A program made the position numbers and the translations under genes. This document shows, in pieces, positions 34,901-43,639 of a stretch of 64,000 nt of DNA. Positions within the stretch are counted from its first letter, which is position 1, and each line of letters begins with the position of its first letter. The notes beneath the pieces are model-generated. The model saw nothing but the letters and a program-made list of their open reading frames with translations. It had not been told where the DNA came from and searched no databases. The stretch is from Siphonodentalium dalli (Eukaryota > Mollusca > Scaphopoda > Gadilida > Siphonodentaliidae): the NCBI GenBank assembly GCA_032622095.1, contig CP136069.1, forward strand, positions 17,621,326-17,685,325. The letters run 5' to 3'.

Positions 34901-35689
34901 ATCAACGTATTCTCTACAGTACAGAAGAGAATTATTAAATTTCCAGAAACCCGGACCAGACTTGATATTACTGAGTTTTAATTGGAGTGAAATAATAGAA
35001 TGGTCTGATTTGTACCCAGGTAAAATTGCCATTCCTTCTTCCATTAGGTTAAGGAGGTCCTCAGAAATTAAAAAGTAATCTAGCCTCGCCATTTTAATAG
35101 GGGATTTCCTTCTCCATGTGTAACGTCTTTCCTGTTTGTTAAATAGTCTCCATGCGTCAAATAGCTCAAGGCTGCCTGCAAGGTCACCAACTGCATTTTT
35201 GGCATTGGGATTATTTGTATGCTTGTAGTTATAAGTATCTAGGTCTTGATTCTGAACAAGGTTCCAGTCTCCGCACATGATTATTTGCGTGTTCCCAATC
35301 TGGGTAATTAATTTTTCCAAGTTTGCGTAAAAGGCTGGATTATCTTCATTTGGTCCATACAAGTTCACCAAACTTAAACGAATATTTTCTATAGTTATGT
35401 CTAGTATAATAAAATTCCCATTAGTATCTCTATGTGTTTCGTGAATAATATATTCGAAGTTGTTTCTTAATAAAATAGCTACACCCCTAGCCTGGGAAGT
35501 GTATGAAGCCATTATCGCTTTAAATCCCCATTCTGCTTCAATGCATCTTTCCATGTGTTTTGTGAAGTGTGTGTCTTGCAAACAGTATATCGATCCACCA
35601 AGGTTACGAATGTGATTAAATACGTCGCGGCGTTTCTCGGTTTGGTTAAGTCCACGGCAGTTCAGAGACAACACTTTAATATTACTCAT
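31901..35689 (-). CDS. LINE ORF2: AP endonuclease and reverse transcriptase
   Basis: Intact ORF of 1262 codons from ATG at 35687-35689 (an in-frame ATG 18 codons earlier is also possible; the MSNIKVLSLNCRGLN start matches the family's beginning). The N-terminal APE endonuclease has SLNCRGLN, LQDTH, CGDWN, TWRRKS, RLDYFLIS and YKSDHSIISL. The usual LQETH glutamate is an aspartate here. The central reverse transcriptase has NWRPITLLNTSYK, QTGFLSGRYIGDNTR, LLIDFEKAFDTVSW (motif A), GCRQGDPISPYIFLL (B), QYADDTTLIL (C) and FNFLGIHF. Near the C-terminus CNRCHSVQETIAHIFWDC is the zf-RVT-type C-x2-C-x8-H-x4-C. It nicks target DNA and copies the element RNA at the nick. The motif set fits the L1/Tx1 group. 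Confidence 0.95.
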   Translation of the reverse strand: MSNIKVLSLNCRGLNQTEKRRDVFNHIRNLGGSIYCLQDTHFTKHMERCIEAEWGFKAIMASYTSQARGVAILLRNNFEYIIHETHRDTNGNFIILDITIENIRLSLVNLYGPNEDNPAFYANLEKLITQIGNTQIIMCGDWNLVQNQDLDTYNYKHTNNPNAKNAVGDLAGSLELFDAWRLFNKQERRYTWRRKSPIKMARLDYFLISEDLLNLMEEGMAILPGYKSDHSIISLQLKLSNIKSGPGFWKFNNSLLYCREYVDLVKGIINENKMRYSHSSYETVNESKTKCSISKRLFLDAVLLDIRGATIRFSANRKRERTKIEKNLTSKKANIISDLEKPSHTSEEKQQKMNDLEKVEVEIEKMRKETIRGSMVRSRAKWIEDGEKPTKYFLNLEKRNYISKTITCLTTANGSAITKQADIMKEARNFYLNLYSSRSMDDRDTHSVLNDGSFPKLSTMPATSIEGPLTLQELTDALRKTKNNKSPGPSGYTCEFYKFFWSDFGPLLTQSLNESFSTGELSITQKQGIIIMIPKKDRNRQMLKNWRPITLLNTSYKLASSCIADRLKRVLPSIINPDQTGFLSGRYIGDNTRLIYDIIHRTKQENKSGLLLLIDFEKAFDTVSWSFIRKCLDLFNFGDSVKKWLSILYEYASSSILINGHISQSFMLGRGCRQGDPISPYIFLLCAEVLALMIRQNNTIKGILLGGSEYKITQYADDTTLILDGSENSLRESYLTLDEFARVSGLRINPEKCQASWIGIGSHTKIRQVLKELNLSTVNTFNFLGIHFDTNLTNMNINYNYKLEDIEKITKIWKHRLLTPLGRITVVKSLILPKLTHLFITLPSPDKAFLKTINTILYNFIWNSKRDRIKRKQLCTEYMYGGLKMINVENFDSAIKISWIRRLVCKQSKWASLCNGNSFLKDPLFLTYHPNYIVKQTDKFANPFWRDVFSAWCKFMRLNNSNNSIMASTVWNNPKIKIGGSSINFKWWRDAGIYFINDLFQSDNTCHTPRTLYATFNIRVDFITINSMKRQIMALASSLNQPLIRIPYPCIPNNLIPILRCVKGCQLFYKILSNEKTMPNACQKWESKFGEKIENWEEYLSMPFKTTTDTKLQWLQFRINTRIISTNKFLKVANLRVDDFCNRCHSVQETIAHIFWDCPHVKTFMIEIETWARNNQFPIDLTKKNIIIGIDHEYKNSKSNLFLLVLKQYIYRTKFTPTQLSLRPFLCDLQFRYECERYNAKCNMNYEFDNQWLTLRNALKII

Positions 35690-35894
35690 CGATAAGATAT
35701 GCGGACGCCCTAGCTGCCGAACAAGAAGAATATACTGATACAATACTCATTATATGATGAATAAATATAGGAAATTTGGTTTCAAAGCAAGTGGTATACA
35801 TATGGAATTCGTCAACATTCACACCAGAGAAGACAGGAACAGAAAATACAGTGAAAGAAAAGATGAACAAAAAGTACAACAAAGATACATGCAT
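35682..35894 (-). CDS. Small ORF overlapping the start of LINE ORF2
   Basis: 70 codons from the first ATG of the inserted element. The frame is open from the 5' boundary (13 more codons) and its stop overlaps the ORF2 start: in GATGAGTAA the ATG begins ORF2 and TAA ends this frame. The peptide (MHVSLLYFLFIFSFTVFSV then a cysteine/serine-rich end) matches no ORF1 family that I recognise. It is either the truncated C-terminal end of ORF1 or a short upstream ORF. The overlap would suit reinitiation of translation on ORF2, which is inference. Confidence 0.45.
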   Translation of the reverse strand: MHVSLLYFLFIFSFTVFSVPVFSGVNVDEFHMYTTCFETKFPIFIHHIMSIVSVYSSCSAARASAYLIDE

Positions 35895-35934
35895 TCCGGC
35901 TGACGGTTGCCTCGCAGGGCAGCACCAACCACCA

Positions 35935-35950
35935 GAGATTCAGTGAATCT
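35935..35950. repeat. Target-site duplication of the LINE (right)
   Basis: GAGATTCAGTGAATCT, identical to 31093-31108. The bases beyond (AGTAATG) give the empty site as GTGAATCT|AGTAATG on the plus strand, so the priming nick was at a T/A step. Confidence 0.95.
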
Positions 35951-36204
35951 AGTAATGAACAGCAGGACTCACTCTGAGCTTTGATGGGTGGGTTCCTTGA
36001 CTCGAATCAAATATTTTTTACCCCCGAAGCCAAAGAAATAGTAATTTAGAATAATAAAAATATAACTTATGTTGAGTATCTTTCTTGATTTTGAAAAAGC
36101 ATTGCACACTGACTATTTTTGTTTTCTTCATTCTTAATATTCATCTAAGGATATTAAGCTGATCTAGTCTGAACCCAATCTAGTTAACAGTGAAACGGTA
36201 AAAT

Positions 36205-36470
36205 GACTAATCCACGTGTCAGTGGTTAAATGTTCTATCTCCATTTTTGAAAACAATGTGATATAGTGGCACATATAACATTTAAACTCTGAGTGCGTCA
36301 TCATAAATGGATATTAACATTTTTGCATAGACAAACATATGGATATGAATGGATTTATGCAAATACAATTATTAGTTTCATACGATGCTAAATGTCCTCC
36401 CGATTCCAATGACACCAATGTCTCATTTTCCAAAATGGAGATAGAACATTTAAGCACTGACGCGTCGTAA
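36205..36470. mobile_element. Foldback MITE with about 40-bp arms
   Basis: GTCAGTGGTTAAATGTTCTA then TCTCCATTTTTGAAAA near 36218 is inverted as TTTTCCAAAATGGAGATAGA then ACATTTAAGCACTGAC near 36426. About 250 bp overall, no coding sequence. The exact ends are uncertain. Confidence 0.7.
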
Positions 36471-36693
36471 TAGTGACCAATACAAAAAATATTTTGCTTA
36501 ATTGTAGTATATGAGTCAAACACTTACAGATGTAAATGTTGCAGATTACACGGCAGTTCAGTCAGACAGACTCTGACCCAGTAGACCACAGTTTTTAACG
36601 GCCTCCCAAGATATGGCATCATTAATCGTTTTTGTTAAATATCATATTTCCACAGCTCTGCAGTCAATTTATTTTAAAGCTTAGTATATGAAT

Positions 36694-36829
36694 AGAGCAT
36701 GGCTTGGAGTTGTCTACGCGAATGTAGTGGCCAGTGGGGAGGGTGTCGTTCATCAGCCGAAGGCGAGTGAACTACACCATTCCCACTGGCCACTACATTC
36801 GCGTAGTCAACGACAAGATAGGCTCTAAT
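36694..36829. repeat. Hairpin with about 50-bp arms
   Basis: GTTGTCTACGCGAATGTAGT then GGCCAGTGGG on the left pairs with CCCACTGGCCACTACATTCG then CGTAGTCAAC on the right (core 36709-36811). Only a few mismatches. Such recent-looking palindromes suggest a foldback element. Confidence 0.85.
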
Positions 36830-37144
36830 CATTATATTATATCGAACATTTATAGACAAACTGACGTTCTAATATTTATATACCATCGAACATTTTATTG
36901 CTAAACTGAAGTCATTGTATTGTGTCCAGGTTGCATTCAATTTCCTTCTCGTCACAAAACCTATTAAGCAGCTTTATTGCTATTTTGAATAGCAGCTAAG
37001 CCTGAGTGGGTAACCGGTCACTGACACAGCGCGCACGGTTAATCATAATTAATAGTCACTGTTTTAGTGCCAAAATGTGTGTGGTAGTCCTTTTTAGAGA
37101 ACTTTTTAGTTTTGTTACTTTGTTATGGAAACGTATAAAGATAT

Positions 37145-37275
37145 GATGTCTATACACCAGGTAGGTGATATTGCTCTGCACCAGATAGGTGATTTTGTTT
37201 TACACCATATAGGTGATATTGTTTTACACCAGATGTGTGATTGTATTATATCATATAGGTTAAATTATTACATGC
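37145..37275. repeat. 29-bp tandem repeat, about 4 units
   Basis: Units of TACACCA[G/T]ATAGGTGAT then [A/T]TTGTTT. They diverge toward the 3' end (ATATCATATAGG). Confidence 0.8.
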
Positions 37276-38403
37276 TACGAGCCACCCAGACTCATTAGAC
37301 ATTACTGAAACATGTTTATCGCACATATAGCAATACACTAGAGCACACAGGAGCACCAATGGGAAATCAAAGAAAGTTAACGTTACGATTGATTCCAATT
37401 GATTCAGATTGGTCAGGATTGGTTAGGAATTTTATAACGTGGACAGTTTATCTTGTATGAATTCAGGAATCTTGTATGAGTTCAGAAAAGGCATTATTTC
37501 TATTGGACTGCTCAAGTGTAGATGTGAGAGTAAAGCATATAATAAAAAACAAACCTACACTTTTAGTAGAAACCTGTATTAACTCATTCATGACTACATG
37601 AGATTGTGAATTATTACCATTTTCTATCTCTTTTGTCACATATGAGATAATTGGTTTATCCACTCACAAGTCTAGGTATGTTACATGTTTGTTTCTTTAT
37701 ACATCAGGGTATACATCAGTGTTTAATGTCCATGTTTGACAAGATTTGGCATTAAATTTAGTTCTTTAAAGTTATCCTTATTTGATGTTAATTACATAAA
37801 ATACTGCATGGGCGATTCAGCTGCATTAAGAAAATACTTCCCCTTGTCCTAAAGGGGCACAAACCAACATCAAATAGCCCTAGCGTGTTTAGTGTTGCTG
37901 CAGTTCCTTATTGTTGATTTCTTAATGTTACAAACCAGTACAAACTAGTAAAAATCCGCTAAAAGGTGTGAAGGAAAAATAATAATTTTGTCACGGAAAA
38001 AATTGCTTTGGGCTTATTTTGACACTCACCACCCCAGCATACATGTCGGGAAAAAATATTTTTCCCCCTCCCTGGCTGCATATGTTTTTTTATCTCAAAA
38101 AGTCAAAAGTTTATTCACCAAAAAAACAATAATGGTATACAGAGTTACACTATTTGGACAGCTGGGAAACCCAGCATGTCCGACGTAAGGTGCATGCGCC
38201 GAAAAGTTGTAGCCTGCCATGTACATAAATACAGAATAAAGTTCAATATCGTATACACAAATCATGACATGTACGTCAAAATAATCAATATTATATGAAG
38301 TAATTATAATACTATTGGAGATGTATCACATAAGCGGGCGTTGTCCTTGAGTGTTTTAGGTAAGTGGGGTGAGTGGTTATCGTGTGGATAATATACATGT
38401 GCA

Positions 38404-38930
38404 TCAGGTGTTTTGGTGTAGATAATTTATTTCTTTAATAACATTGCATATTCTACGCATGACTCCGATGTATCTGTTATTGAGGAGTTGGCTCATTTTT
38501 ACTGTGATAGGAAAAGTATAATAATATTTTTCTATATTCGAATATCTGGTTTCTTTCATTGATTTACATTCTAACATGACATGAAATTCGTTCCCCAAAA
38601 CATCACGTTTGCATAGTTTACATCTTTTCCCATTATATGAAGATCCCACCCAATCTCCAGTCTCTACCGGAAGATGATTCCGTGTATTAAAACGTATAAG
38701 TGTGATTATTTCAATTTTGCATAATTTTGTCAAGTAAGGTTCCTCCTTAAAATGAGGTTTTACCTGGCGATAAAATGCATATTTGTTGGACGAGTTCAGA
38801 GTTTGTGTCCACTCTTGGATATACAAATCTTGAAGTTGTTCTTTCGTGGTGGCTGAGAATAATTTCAGAGAGATCACGTTATGGGACTCCCATGTGCCAC
38901 CAAACCAGTACCATTTAGTAGTTTATAAAC
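38404..38930 (-). pseudogene. C-terminal fragment of a second LINE type
   Basis: An open minus-strand frame, which also continues upstream of its first ATG (WYWFGGTWESHNVISLK). It contains KEQLQDLYIQEWTQTL, TLIRFNTRNHLPVETGDW, CKLCKRDVLGNEFHVMLEC and MKETRY. The order (QxW, then R-x-N-H-x-L-P-V-E-x-G, then C-x2-C-x9-H-x4-C) is the C-terminal region found behind the reverse transcriptase in several invertebrate non-LTR elements. No reverse transcriptase is next to it, so it is a 5'-truncated or deleted remnant. It ends shortly before 38404 without a clear poly(A). Confidence 0.75.
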
Positions 38931-39714
38931 GTAATTAACCCAATTAGATTTGTTATTCTCAAATTTATCATAGTTGAATCTACTACACAGGGTCCAATAT
39001 AAAAGGTAAGCTATCTTGTTTCGGTCTCCGCTTAACAATTAGCCTGGGACACTTTACAAAAAGCGGCTGACAAAAATGCAATTATAACTGTCTCTGTGAC
39101 CACCAACGCTATTTTAAGTCACGACAACACCACCACGAACTGACGTTATATGCTTTCATTTTTAACTGAGGATGGACAGCTCTATCAGGAAGTAAATAAT
39201 TTATATGGATGGGTTGGTTCCTGAATCCTGGGAGTCTGTGGCACTTTGCAATAATCGACTGGAAAAATACGAAAGGCGCATTGTCACTGTTTTTGGGACC
39301 CCCTACCCTATTTGAAGTATTTAACATACCACGAACTAAATGTATATGCTATGCAATTTAACAGAGGGTGTGGAGAAAATGCTATTCGATCAGGAAATAT
39401 ACAATTATTTTGGTGGTCCCGTTCCCGAAAGCCTGCATCACCTTACATGAAGCGAACGGCAAATCAGAAAGACAATTTTTCGATTATTTGGAGACAACCT
39501 ACCCTGTCTTAAGTCTTGAACATTCAACAAACTGAATATATAACAATATTCTCCCAGCTGCACATCACAATTTCTTGCATTTGATTTAGATATACTGGCA
39601 TATATAACTGAGAGTACTGCCACCTTGGTGGGAATTCATTTGAACATACTATTTATTTTCTTTATTTCTTTTTATTTAGAGGGACACTAATAATCCCTTT
39701 GGCAACAAAAGTGA

Positions 39715-40330
39715 TTTTTTGGCCCCCGAATTTTTTTTTTTTCGGGGGACTATTGTAATCAGCTCCGTCCGTGCGTCCGTCCGTCCGTCTAGCCGTGCGT
39801 TCGTCCGTCCGTCCGGAGTTATAACTCCATTAATGATCATCCGATTTGATTGAAACTTGGTATGCAGGTGTCTCAACCATGAACACAGGTGATCTGCAAT
39901 TCTGGGTTTAATCCCATGTTCTTTTATGGAGTTATTTCCATTTTTTCAAAAAAAAATTTACTTAGAAAATTTCTCACTTTTTCGGTTTCCGGATGATATC
40001 TCAAGTTTGGATCCTTTAATTGCAAATACGGTTTTTATGTGGATCAGTCATATCAAGATACAGGTTGAGTTCGAATGTGAATTTGATCCGATGATTTTTC
40101 CTAGAGTTATGGACTTTTTTCGACTTAGAAAATTCAATTTTCTTCTTTTTTTCTTTGGTTTCCGGATGATAACTCAAGTTTGGACTGTTTAATTGGAAAT
40201 TCTGTTTTTTTGTGGGTCGTTCATATCAAAATAGAGGTCAAGTTCGAATTTGAGTTTGATCCAATGATTTTTCCCAGAGTTATGGGCCTTTCGACTTTGA
40301 AAAACATTTTTTATAATTTTCTGTATGAGG
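39715..40330. repeat. Dispersed repeat with CGTCCGTC microsatellite
   Basis: Starts with the self-complementary CCCCCGAA...TTCGGGGG around a T run, then CGTCCGTCCGTC-type repeats, then GGAGTTATAACTCCATTAAT and TTGATTGAAACTTGGTATGC. It is followed by two diverged units of about 180 bp (39955-40130 and 40135-40320) sharing CGGATGAT[A/T]TCTCAAGTTTGGA-like and GAGTTATGG[A/G]C motifs. The GAAACTTGGTATG motif is shared with 433-1350. The element class is unknown. Confidence 0.65.
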
Positions 40331-41343
40331 GTACCTTCATGGTGTAATCAACTCCTCCTACAGTTTTGATCGTATATATTTGAAACTTCAGAGTATTGTT
40401 ACCCACATATTGCAGATATGCAACATATATATAGATGACGGAAAATTATTTGTTTACGGAATTATTAACCCTTTCGATTTAGAACATTTCAACATTATTT
40501 TTAATTTCTTTAACAAAGCGGCATCGACTTGCCACGTTGTCGGTTGACACTGTGGTCGGCCGACCTTTTATTTATATTTGTGAGACTATATGTATACATT
40601 GTGTGTCATATGTTGTATATAACAAATATTTCAGTCCTAAAAAGTCGACGTCGATGCATGTTTATATATAGCTGTTATCGATAAAATGTGTTGCTGTGGT
40701 TGTTGTTGTAACCGGGGGTATGGAAGTCTGGACACGTCTTTAATCACTTAAAACGTTCAGCAAACGAGTCATGTGGGCTCCCATTATGATAAAATGGGAA
40801 ATTTGGTGGGGGAGCGGTAGCTAAAATCCAGTATCTCGCAATCCGTTCAAAATTGCTGTATATTTCTTTCAAAACATGACTATCAGATAACTACTACACC
40901 ATATGGATTAACTATGTGTGCATTATTGCAATATCCATTTGAATGATAATGTTTGAATTTTTTTTTTTAAAAGGGCGATTTGTCAGCAAAAAATAAATGT
41001 TTCGGCTCCAAATGGCAGGAAAATTCAAATTAACCAACTCTTTTGTTCATATCAGGTAGAAACATGGTATGATGTAGTAATTCTAACACCAACGCTGTTG
41101 GCAAATAGGTTAGGACTTAGCCGGAGAGCTCGCTTTTCCAAAATCGTTAATTTATGGAAAAGGTCACTGGTGGGTATCGTTCATCGTCGATTTGACAAAT
41201 ATAGCCACCACCGATTCCGTTATTTTTCACTATCATTTTCGTGAACAATAGGTATTTCTTCTTTGAAAAAAGTTGATTTCAACTTGTTCTACCGTGGGTA
41301 GGGGTATCTCGAAAACTAGAGATCTTTTTCGATTTGACCGCTG

Positions 41344-41811
41344 CATTATATAGATGTGTAACGCGACATGTTTTATTTTAACAGGGTTGCTGTGGATTGA
41401 CGGTACATGCACCACATATATAGATGTGTAATGCGACATGTTTTATTTTAACAGCGTGGATGTTGATTGACGGTACATTGTATACACCACGTATATAGAT
41501 GTGTAACGCGACATGTTTTATTTTAACAGGGTTGCTGTGAATTGACTGTATATACACCACGTATATAGATCTGTAACGCGACATGTTTTATTTTAACAGG
41601 GTTGCTGTGAATTGACTGTACATACACCACGTATATAGATGTGTAACGCGACATGTTTTATTTTAGCAGGGTTGCTGTGGATTGACAGTACATACACCAC
41701 GTATATAGATGTGTAACGCGACATGTTTTATTTTAACAGGGTTGCTGTGGATTGACGGTACATACACCACGTATATATAGATGTGTTACCCGACATGTTT
41801 TATTTTAACAG
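41344..41811 (+). repeat. Tandem array of splice-acceptor-like units before the last CTLD exon
   Basis: Seven units of about 70-75 bp, each with GTGTAACGCGACATG, TTTTATTTTAACAG, and (first six) GGTTGCTGTG[G/A]ATTGAC, then CACCACGTATATAGAT. The AGs end at 41384, 41454, 41529, 41599, 41669 (here TTTTAGCAG), 41739 and 41811. The seventh is the real acceptor. The first six run past AG into ATTGACGGTAC-like sequence, resembling the real exon start CTTACTTGTCGATTGACGGC. Each unit also has a TAAC about 23 nt before the AG, suitable as a branch point. Splicing to an upstream AG would keep phase but hit a stop within about 15 codons. Confidence 0.9.
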
Positions 41812-42026
41812 CTTACTTGTCGATTGACGGCACCGATAATGACGGATCGGACGTCATGATGACGTGGGACGGAGAGAGGCTGCCGTTCGTTGACTGGGGG
41901 CACGGTCATCCACACGGCGGGGTTGATGAATGCATGGTCGCCTTTTACGACACAGACGCGGGCCGGTATCAAATGGGTGACGCGTCATGCAGCTACAAAC
42001 GCCCGTCTGTGTGCGAGATGATGTGA
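41812..42026 (+). CDS. CTLD terminal exon, C-terminal half of the lectin domain
   Basis: Joins in phase 1 to the exon at 18610-18801 and ends in TGA at 42024-42026. The peptide starts YLSIDGTDNDGSDVMMTWDG, then VDWGHGHPHGGVDECMVAF, then MGDASCSYKRPSVCEMM. It shows the WDG, W-x-x-G-x-P, C and C-x5-6-C pattern of a CTLD. The sugar-binding EPN/QPD position reads HPH and the WND position is QMGD, so canonical calcium-dependent sugar binding is doubtful. The joined domain is about 135 residues, a normal CTLD length. The protein ends 2-3 residues after the last cysteine, so the CTLD is C-terminal and no transmembrane anchor follows. Confidence 0.94.
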
Positions 42027-42039
42027 GGCACATGTAACA

Positions 42040-42390
42040 CAAGACAGAATGACCAGTGCGTGTGACGTCATGCATATGAAAGTGGGCAGTTCACATCGGC
42101 CCGTATCGCCAGGTATTAGCAGGATTCCGGGTGTGGGGGGGGGGGGGGCTAGTATATAATGTAGGACGATAGTTGCTCCTATAACCTCATCCCAGGTGGA
42201 CATGGGTCACACCGGACATGTGATGTAATTTGAGAGTGGGGCAGGTCATTCCAGACTCATGACGCCATAATGAGGGTTGGCCAGGTCACACGAGGATCGT
42301 GACGCCATATGAGGATGTCGCAGGTCAGAACGGACTCGTGATGTCATATGAGGGTAGGGCAGCTCACATCTGATCACCGTTGGTGATTTA
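42040..42390 (+). repeat. About 45-bp tandem repeat in the likely 3' UTR
   Basis: Diverged units of CGTGA[T/C]GTCATATGAGG, GTNGG[G/C]CAGGTCA and CACNNGA. The earliest unit (TGTGACGTCATGCATATGAA, 42061-42080) begins 35 nt after the stop codon and contains the palindrome TGACGTCA. The remaining units run from about 42195 to 42380, after a G-run at 42136-42148. No clear polyadenylation signal could be fixed; AATATAAATA near 42405 is a weak candidate. Confidence 0.65.
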
Positions 42391-43639
42391 TTATTAAGTT
42401 TTTTAATATAAATACATAAAATCCACTTATTTTATTTGAAATCAGATTTGTTTTCTATTTAAATCTGTTAAAACAAAATTATACTGTTGTGAAAATATGT
42501 AATTGTGTAATATCTCTTATAAGTGAAATATGTTATCAATCACGTTTGCTATTGGGTTTTTTTTGTGACATAATCACACCATATATCGAGTATGGGCACT
42601 AGACAACTAGAATAGTTAAATGGTAAAGTAAGCTCTACCTTTTAACTATATTCAGGTTGTCTGGTTGTCTAGAATCCTGTCTCATCAAACTCGGGCACTG
42701 TGCATCCTGTCTAGGGCTGTCTTATCATCATACTTGGGTTCTGGGAACCCTGCCTCATTTTCATATTCGGGCGCTGGACATTCTGTTTTGATGCTTGTAT
42801 GTCATATGTGAAAATGTATTGATCTGAAATATCGTTAGTGATATTACAGTGACAAGTAACGTATATATATATATCAGAGAAACAAAATATATATACATTG
42901 AATGCTAACATTTCTGATGCACCTAAAAAGTTGATTTCTCACATATATCCAAACAATATTCTCTGCTGTTCCGAAAGGGTGGCAAATTAGTACATGTATA
43001 TACATATAGTCATTAGGCAGACCGGTGTATTAGGCAGACATAATCTGGTCTGTCTTATTTTCTCACGATCATAATTCATGTATTGGGTGCAAACACGGGG
43101 TGTTTCAGTGGTTATCTCTTCAGTCAGGCTATATCTCTCTCTCTCGATGATTGACTGGCGCATTCCATTAAAGTGGTGCAAATGTTATTTTTGAAGAGTT
43201 TTAAATCTGGTGAGTCATACATTTTGAGGTATATGTAATTACCGTCTAGGGCGGACGTTTTTCAAACGTCAATTAAATACATAAAAACAATAAAATATAT
43301 CAGTGACTACAACGTGACATTTCACATCACATTTCAACAACTCAACTTCAATTATAATGGACTTCGGTAGCAAAATGTTCCTGGATTATAAAACTGAATG
43401 TTGAAGTTATTGGAATGTTGTATGATTATTAGCTGTCTGCCTTATTCTGACAAAATATGAAATGTCTGCCTTTCGATGGTCTACAATGTATATACAATTT
43501 TTTTTAGCAGAGACTAAGTATTTATATATCTTTTTTTTTAGTATAGTTTAAATGACTTCTAGTATGGCCTATTGGGCATAACAACAGTAAGATTGTGTAG
43601 TCAGTTTTGAAAACGAACACGAATCAAAAAAGTGTATAT
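42391..43639. other. Gene-free intergenic sequence
   Basis: AT-rich. A small diverged direct repeat of CATCCTGTCT..TC[A/T]TCA..ACT[C/T]GGG[C/T] appears near 42675-42790. No exon or RNA gene recognised. Confidence 0.5.

Larger units (their letters stand above)
31109..35934 (-). mobile_element. L1/Tx1-type non-LTR retrotransposon with intact ORF2
   Basis: A 4826-bp minus-oriented insertion with a perfect 16-bp target-site duplication and an A-rich 3' tail (seen as T-rich at 31109-31150). It carries one uninterrupted ORF2, a 3' UTR of about 790 bp and about 245 bp before ORF2. No full ORF1 is present, so it is either 5'-truncated near the end of ORF1 or belongs to a lineage without it. The reading frame open from the 5' boundary into a 70-codon ORF overlapping ORF2 favours truncation. 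Intact ORF2, perfect duplication and tail point to a recent insertion. It lies antisense to the host gene, in its 23-kb intron. Confidence 0.95.
18802..41811 (+). other. 23-kb intron inside the CTLD
   Basis: Runs from GTAAGTA to TTTTATTTTAACAG, both phase 1, and splits one lectin domain. Nearly all of it is accounted for by repeats listed separately: a dispersed element, a 1.3-kb duplication, four ATC-triplet blocks, a hAT-like element, a dead CR1-type LINE, an L1/Tx1-type LINE with an intact ORF2, another LINE fragment and a tandem array at its 3' end. Stretches with nothing recognised: 24071-24736, 28828-29039, 30601-31092, 36471-36693, 37276-38403, 38931-39714 and 40331-41343. No additional exon of the gene was found. 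Confidence 0.85.

Noticed and set aside
32162-35400. Plus-strand frames of 60-126 codons across the LINE
   Set aside because: They are shadows of ORF2, which is on the minus strand and has clear catalytic motifs.
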